Assembly: GCA_964023275.1 (NCBI GenBank)
Contig: OZ029922.1
Span: 795,501 to 859,500, forward strand
Length of the DNA: 64,000 bases
Direction: 5' to 3'
From: Norana najaformis
Lineage: Eukaryota > Annelida > Clitellata > Crassiclitellata > Hormogastridae
Positions within the stretch are counted from its first letter, which is position 1. Every line of letters starts with the position of its first letter. Made by a program: the position numbers and the translations under genes. Positions 23,070-34,799 of the stretch are shown piece by piece. The notes below the pieces were generated by a model. It did no database searches. It was given only the letters and a program-made list of their open reading frames with translations, and was not told where the DNA came from.

Positions 23070-25195
23070 GCTGATTGTCATTTTTGAGGCAATATGGCAT
23101 TTCTGAGGTACAGTGTAGCATTTTTGATGTGAAAGTCGGTGTATTTGAATTAAAATATGGTATTTTTGAGGCAATATGGCATTTCTGAGGTCAAGTGTAG
23201 CATTTTTGATGTGAAAGTCGGTGTATTTGAATTAAAATATGGTATTTTGAGGCTATATGGCATTTCTGAGGTACAGTGTAGCATTATTGATGTGAAAGTT
23301 GGTGTATTTGAATTAAAATGGGGTATTTTTGAGGCAATATGGCATTTCTGAGGTACAGTGTAGCATTATTGATGTGAAAGTTGGTGTATTTGAATTAAAA
23401 TGGGGTATTTTTGAGGCAATATGGCATTTCTGAGGTACAGTGCAGCATTATTGATGTGAAAGTTTGTGTATTTCAATTAAAATATGGTATTTTTGAGGCA
23501 ATATGGCATTTCTGAGGTAACAACGGGCATTTTTGATGTCAAATGTTTGGCTTTTGAATGAAAATATGACATTTTTGAGGCAAAACAACTTTTCTGAGGT
23601 AAATATGGCATTTTTGAGGAAATGTGGTATTTGAGGTAACAACGGGCATTTTTGATGTCAAATATGGTGCTTTTGAATGAAAATATGACATTTTTGAGGC
23701 AATATGACTTTTCTGAAGTAATTATGGCATTTATGAGGCAATGTGGCATTTCTGAGGTAACAATGGGTATTTCTGAAGTCAAATATGGGGTTTTAAATGA
23801 AAATATGGCATTTTTGAGGTAATTTGACTTTTCTAAGGTAAATGTGGCATTTCTGAGGTAAAAACGGGTATTTCTGAAGTCAAATATGGTGCTTTTGAAT
23901 GAAAAAATGGCATTTTTGAGGTAATATGACTTTTCTAAGGTAAATGTGGCATTTCTGAGGTAAAAACGGGTATTTCTGAAGTCAAATATGGCACTTTTGA
24001 ATGAAAATATGGCATTTTTGAGGTAATATGACTTTTCTAAGGTAAATATGGCATTTTTGAGGCAATGCGACATTTCTGAGGTAAAAACGGGTATTTCTGA
24101 AGTCAAATATGGCACTTTTGAATGAAAATATGGCATTTTTGAGGTAATATGACTTTTCTAAGGTAAATATGACTTTTTGAGGCAATGTGGCATTTCTGAG
24201 GTAAAAATGGGTATTTCTGAAGTCAAATATGGCACTTTTGAATGAAAATTTGGCATTTTTGAGGTAATATGACTTTTCTAAGGTAAATGTGGCATTTTTG
24301 AGGCAATGTGGCATTTCTGAGGTAAAAACGGGTATTTTTGAAGTCAAATATGGCACTTTTGAATGAAAATATGGCAATTTTGAGGCAATATGACTTTTCT
24401 AAGGTAAATGTGGCATTTTTGAGGCAGTGTGGCATTTCTGAGGTAAAAACGGGTATTTTTGAAGTCAAATATGGCACTTTTGAATGAAAATATGGGATTT
24501 TTGAGGTAATATGACTTTTCTAGAGGTAAATGTGGCATTTTTGAGGCAATGTGGCATTTCTGAGGTAAAAACGGGTATTTCTGAAGTCAAATATGGCACT
24601 TTTGAATGAAAATATGGCATTTTTGAGGTAATATGACTTTTCTAAGGTAAATGTGGCATTTTTGAGGCAATGTGGCATTTCTGAGGTAAAAACGGGTATT
24701 TCTGAAGTCAAATATGGCACTTTTGAATGAAAATATGGGATTTTTGAGGTAATATGACTTTTCTAAGGTAAATGTGGCATTTTTGAGGCAATGTGGCATT
24801 TCTGAGGTAAAAACGGGTATTTTTGAAGTCAAATATGGCACTTTTGAATGAAAATATGGGACTTTTGAGGCAATATGACTTTTCTAAGGTAAATGTGGCA
24901 TTTTTGAGGCAATGTGGCATTTCTGAGGTAAAAACGGGTATTTCTGAAGTCAAATATGGCACTTTTGAATGAAAATATGGGACTTTTGAGGCAATATGAC
25001 TTTTCTAAGGTAAATGTGGCATTTTTGAGGCAATGTGGCATTTCTGAGGTAAAAACGGGTATTTTTGAAGTCAAATATGGCACTTTTGAATGAAAATATG
25101 GGACTTTTGAGGCAATATGACTTTTCTAAGGTAAATGTGGCATTTTTGAGGCAATGTGGCATTTCTGAGGTAAAAACGGGTATTTCTGAAGTCAA
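23070..25195. repeat. 121-bp satellite, left block
   Basis: Tandem copies with a 121-bp period in 23.9-25.2 kb, each built of about six related ~20-bp subunits of the form GGCATTTTTGAGGCAATAT or GGCATTTCTGAGGTAAAAA. The part 23.07-23.9 kb is older and less regular, with ~100-bp and 20-bp periods. Minus-strand ORFs such as MPYLTSKIPVFTSEMPHCL recur every 121 bases but shift frame at each unit; they are repeat artefacts. The array fills the start of THAP intron 2. Confidence 0.95.
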
Positions 25196-25199
25196 ATAT

Positions 25200-25223
25200 G
25201 TGACCCGCCATGACAAAATGAGT
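25200..25223 (+). repeat. Left terminal inverted repeat
   Basis: GTGACCCGCC then ATGACAAAATGAGT. It matches the right repeat at 28166-28189 with a single C/A difference at position 6. Beyond base 24 the two ends diverge. Confidence 0.9.
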
Positions 25224-25825
25224 TGGAAGTCGCACAAAGCAGAACGCTGCAAATCGCTTGTAAAGGTGTTTTGCCTTCAAATTATTGATTTTGTGAATTT
25301 TACATTTTTGGAATCTACATTATACAATACATCAATAAAATATTAAATTGTAATTTATTCTGTTGTTTTTAATGTGTTATTGATGCAAAATGAATGACCT
25401 ATAAGATATAAAACCTCTCTACGAAATCGTTTTTGTACGATTTTCAAGCGCGTTGACTGTGTCCATCTGGCGAAAGATATCAAGGTTGTAATACATTGTT
25501 GGAAAGCTAAATCATAGCTCTATGGCATGAATAAATTATTTATTCGACCTGACCTTACTAATTAACCAATAAAATGCTTTCTTTATGAGCCTTAAACTGG
25601 ATCAGGGTAAACAAATTTAAATACCCAGGCTAGCAACCGTGATCACATGATTGAATTGCGCAAGGCTATTGGACAGTTTATAGGTCGCGCGTGCACACAT
25701 AGCCTAGGACGGACATTTTTGTTTTCAAGTACGACGAGGCGTGGTTTGTAAAAAATAATGTCAGCAGGAAAAAAAAGAAATCTGGAGGAAGAAAGAACAA
25801 CACGCAGAGTTTAAGTTTCGAGGAC

Positions 25826-27491
25826 ATGAAGGCTGTTGTGTCATTCGTAACACACTTCGCCGAACAGCATGCTCTTCTTTTACCGGGACGAGACCCGGGA
25901 TTTAAACGTAGCGACATTCGTCTGTTGCCATTCAGTGAAACTAAAGCCTCGATTTGGAGAAAATATGAGACTGCAATGGCAACTCTAGGTAAAGCATCAA
26001 ATTTAATGTAATGGGAACACCTTTCTATTACTATACACTAAAGAAAGTGTTTCTAAATTTCCTTCAGTTACATTTATTCTATCTGTAATTCTGTATTCCT
26101 TTAAAATGATTTTTTTAAATAGTACTGATTTTAAAGGTTACCATTAAAATAAAGATGCATTAATAAAAATAATAATTATTACTATAATTTTGAAGATTTA
26201 AAATCTTTATTAACTTGAGTATACTTGGTTTTTTACTTAAGCATAATTTTATTTAAGCAATTACACACTGCTGAAGCTACAATGAACTTTTTATAATTGC
26301 ATCATCAAGCCCAAAATATTTTGAGATTTCATTTTTTCCTTAGATCTACGAGCTGTCAAATTATCGACATTCAAAGAATTGTGGAACCAACTGGTGCCCT
26401 ACATTGTCCGGACTAAACCTATGACGGATCTGTGCTGGGAATGCCAGAGAAACAACTTCGCTCTCTACCGCACTGCCAACATGCCAGACAGCCTGAAGTC
26501 TGAGAAGGTTAAAAAACAGGAACAACATTTGTATATTGTACATCAAGAAAGGAGCTTGTACAACAACTTGGTCCATGAATCTAAGTTGGTTGCAGCTGCA
26601 AAAAACATTTCCACTCTCGGAAAGAATGGTGCTTGTGGAAATAACATTACAATGCATTACAGCTTTGACTTTGCACAAGAGGTGCATTATCCTAGTGACC
26701 CATTACAGCCTGGTCCAATGTATTTTTTGGTTTCGAGGAAATGTGGCATTTTTGGAGTTTGCTGTGAAGCTATACCACAGCAAATAAATTATTTGACTGA
26801 CGAGGGGATGTGTGAAAGTAAAGGTTCAAATTCTGTGATCAGTTATTTGCACCATTTACATTTCATGATTTCAGGACACACCAAGTTTTCTCCGGATTGG
26901 TGTTTTGGTTTGCTAAAACAAAGATTCCGACGAACACCAGTTTCGACTCTAGCTGACATAGAGGAAGTTGTTAACCTAAGCACTGTAAAGGGAGTCAACA
27001 AACCTCAGCTGATCGGCTCTGAAGATGGTACTGTGTTTGTACCGACATATGATTGGCAATCATTTCTAGAGCCATTCTTCAAGCTGCTCACTGGGATCAA
27101 AGGCCTCCATCATTTTCGGTTTTCACAGGTAACTCCTGGTATTATCCACTATCGAGTGACACCATCCTGTCAAGAGCAGTCAGTGCAACTTCTGAAAAGT
27201 TTAGACCAGTTACCGAGCGGTGATGGCCCTCTACCACTGAAACCAACTGGATTGCCGTTAGCTCGACAATGGTATCTGTACCAGAAGATTCGTCAGTTTG
27301 TTCGAGATGATCCTCAAGATGTGACCTGTCCAAAACCAATGACAGCTGCAGAAGATAAAGCTGCTGAAGACCAAGAAGAAATGGATGAACCTTATCCTTC
27401 ACAGAAACCAATTGGGCGCAAGAGAGCCAATCAGGAAACAAGAAAGCAAACCAAAACACCAACTCAGAGCAAACGAGGGCATAATAAATAG
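25826..27491 (+). pseudogene. DUF7869-like putative transposase, disabled
   Basis: Exon 1 (open from 25826 to 25988) and exon 2 (26344-27491) join in phase (CTAG|GTAAAG ... CCTTAG|AT). The product includes LLLPGRDPGFKRSDIRLLP, KPMTDLCWECQRNNFALY, HYSFDFAQEVHYPSDPLQPG, YFLVSRKCGIFGVCCEAIP, GHTKFSPDWCFGLLKQ and EDGTVFVPTYDW, a conserved order I associate with DUF7869 proteins, which usually run 600 or more residues; this copy encodes about 436. Two defects: (1) the better start, ATG 25758 (MSAGKK), is in another frame; one extra A in the A8 run at about 25768-25775 would make it continuous with KSGGRKNNTQSLSFEDMKAV. (2) Between SVISYLHHL and HFMISGHTKF (about 26850-26862) the segment that in relatives carries a HADNC.GQNKN motif is missing. 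The basic C-terminus (GRKRANQETRKQTK) is intact. It is likely a non-autonomous derivative. Confidence 0.8.
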
Positions 27492-28165
27492 AATTTTTTC
27501 TTATCAGCTTATGTGATTGATTGTTGTTCTTTAGAGAATTTAAGATTTAGGTTTGCATTTTGGTAGAAAAACTAGAAAATCATAATCTTCGGCAATTTCA
27601 TAATTTTTCTCAAGAACGCTTGTGATTTGCAACTTGAATAATTTTTTTATTTTGCAGCTTTTTTATCTTATATTTGACAGGAATACCTGCCTAGCTTACT
27701 AGTTTATGTATGCCAGGTTTAATTAAACTGTGAAGAATGTAACCAACAATTTGACATTAGAAACTGATGTACTAGGATTTAACCTGAGAAATAAAGAATA
27801 TTCACCGCTGTCACATTCTTCACAGGAAATGTGTTCTTTGTATCTCAAATAACTTTTTTATCTTTTAGAATTTTGTACTCCTGTTTGGCAGGTCTATTTG
27901 TCAATGTTAGTGGTCCATGTGGGCCAATTTTCATGTAATTTGGTTGACTCAAACCTATGGTTGCTAAGGCCAACCTGATATGCATCAGATAAATTTAGAA
28001 AATCTTGTTTTCCCGAAAATAAATATTGCACAGGATGAAAGTTTAGAAAATTAATAACTCCTCAAGCACTCAGTCGATTTCGATAAGTGATAGCTCATTT
28101 TAAAGGTAATTGAACATTGAATAATGTGGAATATATAACTCAAAATGTTCAAAAATAGCTTAGAG

Positions 28166-28189
28166 ACTCATTTTGTCATGGCTGGTCAC
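28166..28189 (-). repeat. Right terminal inverted repeat
   Basis: Plus-strand ACTCATTTTGTCATGG then CTGGTCAC, the reverse complement of the left repeat with one mismatch, followed by the ATAT target duplicate. Confidence 0.9.
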
Positions 28190-28193
28190 ATAT

Positions 28194-30930
28194 GGTGCTT
28201 TTGAATGAAAATATGGGATTTTTGAGGTAATATGACTTTTCTAAGGTAAATATGACGTTTTTTAGGCAATGTGGCATTTCTGAGGTAAAAACGGGTATTT
28301 CTGAAGTCAAATATGGCACTTTTGAATGAAAATATGGGATTTTTGAGGCAATATGACTTTTCTAAGGTAAATGTGGCATTTTTGAGGCAATGTGGCATTT
28401 CTGAGGTAAAAACGGGTATTTTTGAAGTCAAATATGGCACTTTTGAATGAAAATATGGGATTTTTGAGGTAATATGACTTTTCTAAGGTAAATGTGGCAT
28501 TTTTGAGGCAATGTGACATTTCTGAGGTAAAAACGGGTATTTCTGAAGTCAAATATGGCACTTTTGAATGAAAATATGACATTTTTGAGGTAATATGACT
28601 TTTCTATGGTAAATGTGGCATTTTTGAGGCAGTGTGACATTTCTGAGGTAAAAACGGGTATTTCTGAAGTCAAATATGGCACTTTTGAATGAAAATATGG
28701 GATTTTTGAGGTAATATGACTTTTCTAAGGTAAATGTGGCATTTTTGAGGCAATGTGGCATTTCTGAGGTAAAAACGGGTATTTTTGAAGTCAAATATGG
28801 TGCTTTTGAATGAAAATATGGCAATTTTGAGGCAATATGACTTTTCTAAGGTAAATGTGGCATTTTTGAGGCAGTGTGACATTTCTGAGGTAAAAACGGG
28901 TATTTCTGAAGTCAAATATGGTGCTTTTGAATGAAAATATGGGATTTTTGAGGCAATATGACTTTTCTAAGGTAAATGTGGCATTTTTGAGGCAATGTGG
29001 CATTTCTGAGGTAAAAACGGGTATTTTTGAAGTCAAATATGGCACTTTTGAATGAAAATATGGGATTTTTGAGGTAATATGACTTTTCTAAGGTAAATGT
29101 GGCATTTTTGAGGCAATGTGACATTTCTGAGGTAAAAACGGGTATTTCTGAAGTCAAATATGGCACTTTTGAATGAAAATATGGCATTTTTTGAGGTAAT
29201 ATGACTTTTCTAAGGTAAATGTGGCATTTTNNNNNNNNNNTATGGCATTTCTGAGGTAAAATATGGTATTTTGAGGAAATATGACGTTTCTGAGTTAACA
29301 ATAGGCAATTTTTATGTAAAATTTGGTTCTTTTGAATTAAAGTATGGCATTTTTGAGGAAATATGACATTTCTGAGGTAAAATATGGTATTTTGGAGGCC
29401 ATATGGCATTTCTAAATTAATAGTGGGCATTTATGATGTAAAATTTGAATCTTTTGAATTAAAGTGTGGCATTTTTGAGCAAATATGACATTTCTGAGGT
29501 ACAATATGGTATTTTGGAGGCCATATGGCATTTCTAAATTAATAGTGGGCATTTCTGATGTAAAATTTGAATCTTTTGAATTAAAATGTGGCATTTTTGA
29601 GGTATTATGACATTTCTGAGGTTAAATATGGTATTTTTGAGGCAATATGGCATTTCTGAGTTAACGATAGGCAATTAACTATGGGCATTATATATGTAAA
29701 AATTGGTTTTTGAATAAAAATGTGGAATTGTTGAGGCAATATGATATTTCTGAGGTAAAATGTGGTATTTTGAGTCAATTTGGCATTTCTGAGTTAACAG
29801 TGTGCAATTTTTGTATGTAAAATTTGGTTCTTTCAAATTAAAATGTGGAATTTTTGAGGCAGTATGACATTTGTGAGTTAATGATGGACTGTTTTAATGT
29901 AAAATTTGGTGTTTTTGAATTAAAATGTAGAATTTTTCGGGCAATAAGACATTTTTGAGGTGAAATTTGCTTTTTTGGAGCAATATGACATTTCTGAATT
30001 AACAATGGGCATTTTTTGTGTAAAATTTGGTGCTTTTGAATTAAAATATGGCATTTTTCAGGCAATATGGCATTTCTAAGGTAAAATTTGGCACTTTTGA
30101 AGTAGAGTGTGGTGGTTTCAAATTAAAATATGGTATTTTTGAGGCAATATGGCATTTCTGAGGTAAAATTTGGCATTCTTGAAGTAGAGTTTTGTTGTTT
30201 CAAATTAAAATGTGGCATTTCTGAGGTACAGTGTATCATTTTTGATGTGAAAGTTGGTGTATTTGAATTAAAATATGGTATTTTTGAGGCAATATGGCGT
30301 TTCTGAGTTAACAATGGGCAATTTTTATGTAAAGTATGGTTCTTTTGAATTAAAGTGTGGCATTTTTGAGGAAATATGACATTTCTGAGGTAAAATATGG
30401 TATTTTGAGGCAATATGGCGTTTCTGAATTAACAATGGGCAATTTTTATGTAAAATATCGTTTTTTTGAATTAAATTGTGGCATTTTTGAGGAAATATGA
30501 CATTTCTGAGGTAAGTTTTGGTATTTTGAGGCCATATGCATTTCTGAGTTAACATTGTGCATTTTTTATGTAAAGTTTGGTTTTTTTAAATTAAAATGTG
30601 GCATTTTTGAGGCAATATGACATTTCTGAGTTAACAATGGACTTTTTAAATGTAAAATTTTGTGTTTTTGAATTAAAATGTGGCGCTTTTCAGGCAATAT
30701 GTCATTTCTGAGGTAAAAATGTAGTGTTTTTGAGGCAATATGGCATTTGTGAGTTAACAATGGACATGTATTATGTAAAATGTGGTTCTTTTAAATTAAA
30801 ATGTGGCATTTTTGAGGCAATATGACATTTCTGAGGTAAAATATGGTATTTTTTGGGGCAATATGACTTTTTGAGGTCAAATATGGCATTTTGTAAATAA
30901 AATTTGGCGCTTTCGAATTTAAATTTAATT
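28194..30930. repeat. 121-bp satellite, right block
   Basis: The regular 121-bp array resumes in the same phase after the transposon and continues to about 29230. After an assembly gap it degrades into diverged ~20-bp and ~100-bp repeats (GGCATTTTTGAGGAAATATG, TTCTGAGTTAACAATGGGC) to about 30930. Confidence 0.95.
29231..29240. other. Assembly gap (10 N)
   Basis: Ten N bases inside the satellite, so the true array length is unknown. Confidence 1.
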
Positions 30931-31482
30931 TTAAAATTTAATTTTTTGAAATGTTTTTCCTGCTGATTTTCGTGAGGATTCTGATAATTACTGTCGTCTT
31001 GTGCGTATTTTAAGTGTTTCAGTCTCTAATTGGTTTTGTTGTGAAATGGTTATGATGTCTGAATGCCAATCTCGATAGAATTCGACATGAAATTTCTCGC
31101 AAGAACAAAAAAGTATTTAATATTTTATAGAAAATTTGGCTGTGTGGCTGATTGAGGTTTTGATTTCGATTCGGGAAGATGCTGGCCAGGTGCTATCTCT
31201 TTCCGACTTTGTCTCTCTGCTGCATAACCAGTGTCAGGTAAAGTATTGTGTGAGTTGGATTATGTGGCACAGTGGTCGATGCAGTAGGTCTGTAATCCAA
31301 TGATTTTGGGTTTGAGCCTGCTGATTGATCTCCATGTATTAACCCTGGACAAGTTATTTGCACACAGATATCATACCTCATATTCAGATTTACTGAACGT
31401 ACATGTGTAAATAAAATGAAATAAATAATTAAATAAATTAAATGATTTAATTTGTTAATGAATTAAATAATATTTGTTACAG
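30931..31482. other. Intron end with SINE family B
   Basis: 31262-31415 is a plus-strand SINE (head GTGGTCGATGCAGTAGGTCT, B-box GGGTTTGAGCC, TTATTTGCACACAGATATCA, AAATAAA tail). The rest is featureless. A good acceptor TTTGTTACAG ends the stretch at 31482. Confidence 0.6.
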
Positions 31483-32082
31483 GATCATGCTTTCCTGGTG
31501 ACTAAAAACGTCTGTGATTCGTGTATTGTCCGCCGCTGTAACAACTGTCACATGACGACTCACGCCACTCACAAAAATGAGAAAGGGAACACGTTCTTGT
31601 CAGTCCTCACCTTTTCGTAAGTGGCACAATGACTGAGAAATGGAACACGTAAAAGATACAAATAATAAATTTTCTTTTCCAATGCCTTTCTATATGTGTC
31701 CGGTGCTATATTTCTTTAAAGGGACCTTACCGGACACTTGTGAAAACGAGGCCTGATTTTCCAGACATTTCCGTTTAGCTCTTAGTTTAATTTTGTTAGT
31801 TCCTGGAACATAATTATTATAATAATAATATCAGTACCACATTATTTCATGATAATAAAGCATGCTGCTAAGAAGTTATGTGGAAGTGTTTGACTAAAAC
31901 TCTTGGGAGTGTTTACTGACACTGTAGTTGATGAATGTTGATGTTGCAGTGATGAGCAAGTTCGGCTGACCATTCCTCCAGAGCATTTGCTGCTGTTCAA
32001 GGTGGTCATCAAAGAAGCTGCAAAAAATGTGCCAGTCGGTGTGTTGTTACACGATCTTTGTCCTAGCTACTTTTCTCGGTGA
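31483..32082 (+). CDS. Probable 3' exons of the THAP gene
   Basis: Exon 31483-31616 (TTACAG|GAT ... TTTTC|GTAAGT) encodes DHAFLVTKNVCDSCIVRRCN then NCHMTTHATHKNEKGN, a Cys/His-rich pattern (C-x2-C-x4-C-x2-C-x3-H-x2-H) that recalls a shortened C1-type or other zinc-binding module. Exon 31950-32082 (GTTGCAG|T) continues in phase as SDEQVRLTIPPEHLLLFKVV and could stop at TGA 32080-32082, or splice on at GTCG|GTGTGT (32038/32039). The phase of the first exon (0) fits the donor at 23065, and the splice between the two exons also keeps phase, giving a 252-residue product with the THAP exons. The link across an 8.4-kb repeat-filled intron is inferred, and no known family is recognised for this part. 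Confidence 0.45.
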
Positions 32083-34602
32083 AATTGAAGAATGAGGAAG
32101 GAAACTCTGTAGTTATAATTGTAATAACGACAATTTATATAGCATTGTAAGTAGCAAGCTACTTCTAGGGTGCTTAATTATGTCAGTTTTCAGATTTGTA
32201 GGATTTCAGTCATTTTTTGAAAGTATGAACATTTTCAGCCTCTTGAATGGGTACCAGAAGCCTTAAAGCCATGCACGAAGGTCTGCTGAAGTTGACCGTA
32301 TGTTAAATGATCCAGATGGTCCTGGGCAGAGGACCTTCATTAAGATGGTCCTCGGCTGCTTGTTGTCGTAACTGTTATCTAACAGGCCTTTACACGAGAC
32401 CTTAAATGGCATGGCATGCGTTCAGCGGACGGGGACCAGTGATGAAGGATCTCACCCAATCAGTTCTTTTTTCAAATGATTTTACAGTTGCATAGCAGTG
32501 ACTTGTAGGAGGCACTTAGAAGCAAAGTTAAGGTCCAGATTGCTTGGCAGCCAGTTCAATAGGGCAAGGGTCAAAGTTATTATTATTATTTCTTCATCTA
32601 TTAAGCACCACTAACTAATGATTAATCATCAATCAATGATGCTGAGCAATTGTGAGTGAAGGACTTGCTCCTGGTCCCTACAAAGTAGTTGTCTTAGGTT
32701 TGTCCCTACAAAGTAGCTGTCTTAGGGGAGGCTCAAACATATGCTGTCTGTGTTACAAGCTGAGCGCTCTAACTATCGGCCACCATTCTCGCCAGAGATC
32801 ACTAGGCAGTGTATTCTGGAGTTGAGCTAAGTTCCTGTCTTGTGTAGTGGAACCATAAAAAGATGGCGCAATGAGATATTTTCCAGCTTTAAATGATTTA
32901 TTACATAGCCACTGAGATGTTCCTAATTGGCTATACATTAATGTTTAGATCAGTATGACACTACATTTCTATCATGTCACTCATACCTGAGTGACTAGCA
33001 GCGCTTACCTTTGCCAGTCTGCAAAAGCTGATGTGTACAGGTGTGCTTTAAGCTGTGTTGGTCCTTGCCTGCAGGGCTGTTACTATGAGTCCATAGTATC
33101 TCTTACCACGACTAGGCCTATGACTGTTTGTTCGCTCTGCTGTGCCCTTGTTTTATCTTTGTGTTCTTGACTGAAGATGTGTTTGTTTCAACTTGGTTAT
33201 CCTTGTTAGCTGATTGGTTAGAGCCCTTGGCTTGTTACATGAAGAGTACGGGTTCGAACCTCATCCCATGAGACGATTACTATGTAGGAACCTTCACTCA
33301 CAGTTGCTTAGCATCATCTGTTCATGCTTAGTCATCAGACAGTGATGCTTAATAAACGCAGAAATAATAATAATAATATTAAATAATCCTCCATAGGCCG
33401 TCTTTCTATCTCATGCAACTGACCCTTGGAATTGACTGTATTGCGAGTAAGTTTTGGAGCCCCATCAGTTGATGCTTGGTGTATTGTCATAATGGCGCTG
33501 TAGAAGTTGTAAGATTAGATTTGTTTAGATTAGATCTCCTTGTGAGATCACTTATGTTAAGACAGCAGTGGACTTTTGACAGTTCGCTAAAAGATGACGT
33601 GCAGAAGTCCAGACACATCATGTTCAGACCAATAAACTACTGGGTAAAGAAAAAGCAAAACGCAGGCAGAACGATTGCAGGAGGAAGCTATGCAAAAGGA
33701 GAGGATAAAACAGTAAACTATTATCTTGCTTTCCTTCAAGTGACGTAGGCATGTATGTCTTTATACTCTGCTCAACCAGGACCAGTATTTGTTCTTGTTC
33801 AATTTGCTGCCAGAACCATATGAGATTTAGCCGGTCCAGATAATATTTTCATCTCCAGGTGTTTTTGCAAATCCTGAGGAATCATTTCTACCTCTGATAT
33901 TATTTTAAACAGATACTCGTTTCGTCTGCTCGGGCGCTGGTTTTAAACCCACCCTACGATCCTAAATATTAAGGCAAAATGTATAAATTAATTAATTAAT
34001 AAAGTAAGGAACTATAGTTAAGTATGCTTGTTATTATGATTAATTATTTAGATATTTTTTCAATTACTCTAAATTACTAAAGTTAGTAACTATACTTATT
34101 AATTAAGATTTATTATTTGGATAATTTTTAATTAATCAATTAGTGATGCTGATGGTGACCTCTATGATTGTCCCACGCTCTCCATTTGCTCCGATTATAA
34201 TTTTTGACTCGTGATGGATCGTTTTAATCTTGGATAAATGATGATGATGATCCTAATAATCATAATAATAATAATAACAATAATATCATAATAACAATAA
34301 AATAATAATGATTTGTGTCTTTCAGTTTGCACACAGCATTACAGTGGTGTTGTATTTAGAGTTATGTTTGCTGACCTAGACTAGGAAGAGGACATTTAGT
34401 TAGTTCCAGATACCTTTCTTTGCTCCTGCACTAACTTTTTCTTTCTGGGGGATCGTATGTACCTTGGGTACCAACAATAATAAAATTAATAAATATAATA
34501 AATATGATAATGATGTGTCTGAAGCAGAAACAACTAATATTATTTTTAAAAACAGTAAACAGATGTTGTTTGAGTTCAGTGATGGGAGTTATCTTTTGGC
34601 AG
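32083..34602. other. Intergenic with SINEs, no gene supported
   Basis: 32580-32790 is a minus-strand family A SINE with a locally duplicated block (TCCCTACAAAGTAG twice). 33210-33375 is a plus-strand family A SINE. 34240-34310 is TGA/TAA microsatellite sequence. The 90-codon plus ORF at 33476 begins inside SINE-tail-like sequence and has no family features. Confidence 0.5.
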
Positions 34603-34739
34603 AATTCTGGAAGATGAAGAACGATGGAAGCAGACACAGTGGCCTGATTTTGATTTTGTAACGGCTGCAAATTCAAGGGTCTTGGAGGAAAGATACGAGA
34701 TGCTTCAAGAGGTTTTGAACGATTTATTCACTTTTTATG
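34603..34739 (+). pseudogene. Paralogous kinesin-like exon remnant (LEDEE...RVLEERY)
   Basis: After an acceptor TTTTGGCAG the frame reads ILEDEERWKQTQWPDFDFV then TAANSRVLEERYEMLQEV and stops soon after at TAA (34741), or ends at a weak GTTAAC donor. It is clearly related to the minus-strand exon at 9480-9753 (shared ATTCTGGAAGATGAAGAAC and GTCTTGGAGGAAAGATAC-type blocks). It lies about 1.8 kb before the second paralogous exon at 36.4 kb, the same order as on the minus strand. Confidence 0.55.
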
Positions 34740-34799
34740 GTTAACTCTAAAGGAAAGATTGGACAAATAGCGAACAGCGTCAGGAAGTAAAAACTGATG

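Larger units (their letters stand above)
25200..28189 (+). mobile_element. DNA transposon with DUF7869-like gene
   Basis: A 2,990-bp unit interrupts the 121-bp satellite. Its ends are 24-bp inverted repeats with one mismatch (left 25200-25223 begins GTGACCCGCC; right 28166-28189 is the complement of GTGACCAGCC; both continue ATGACAAAATGAGT). The satellite target ATAT is duplicated on both sides (25196-25199 and 28190-28193), and joining the flanks restores the satellite unit exactly (CAAATATGGTGC). Inside is a two-exon plus-strand gene (25826-27491) of the DUF7869 type. AATAAA occurs at about 27790. Cut-and-paste transposons have this anatomy. The family is not one of the classic superfamilies I recognise. 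Confidence 0.85.

Noticed and set aside
23448-29600. Serial minus-strand ORFs starting MPYLTS or MPYFHSK
   Set aside because: One per 121-bp satellite unit with a frame shift each unit; no coding gene.
33476-33748. 90-codon plus ORF as an exon of the kinesin paralogue
   Set aside because: Begins in SINE-tail-like sequence, shows no similarity to minus-strand exons and no family features.
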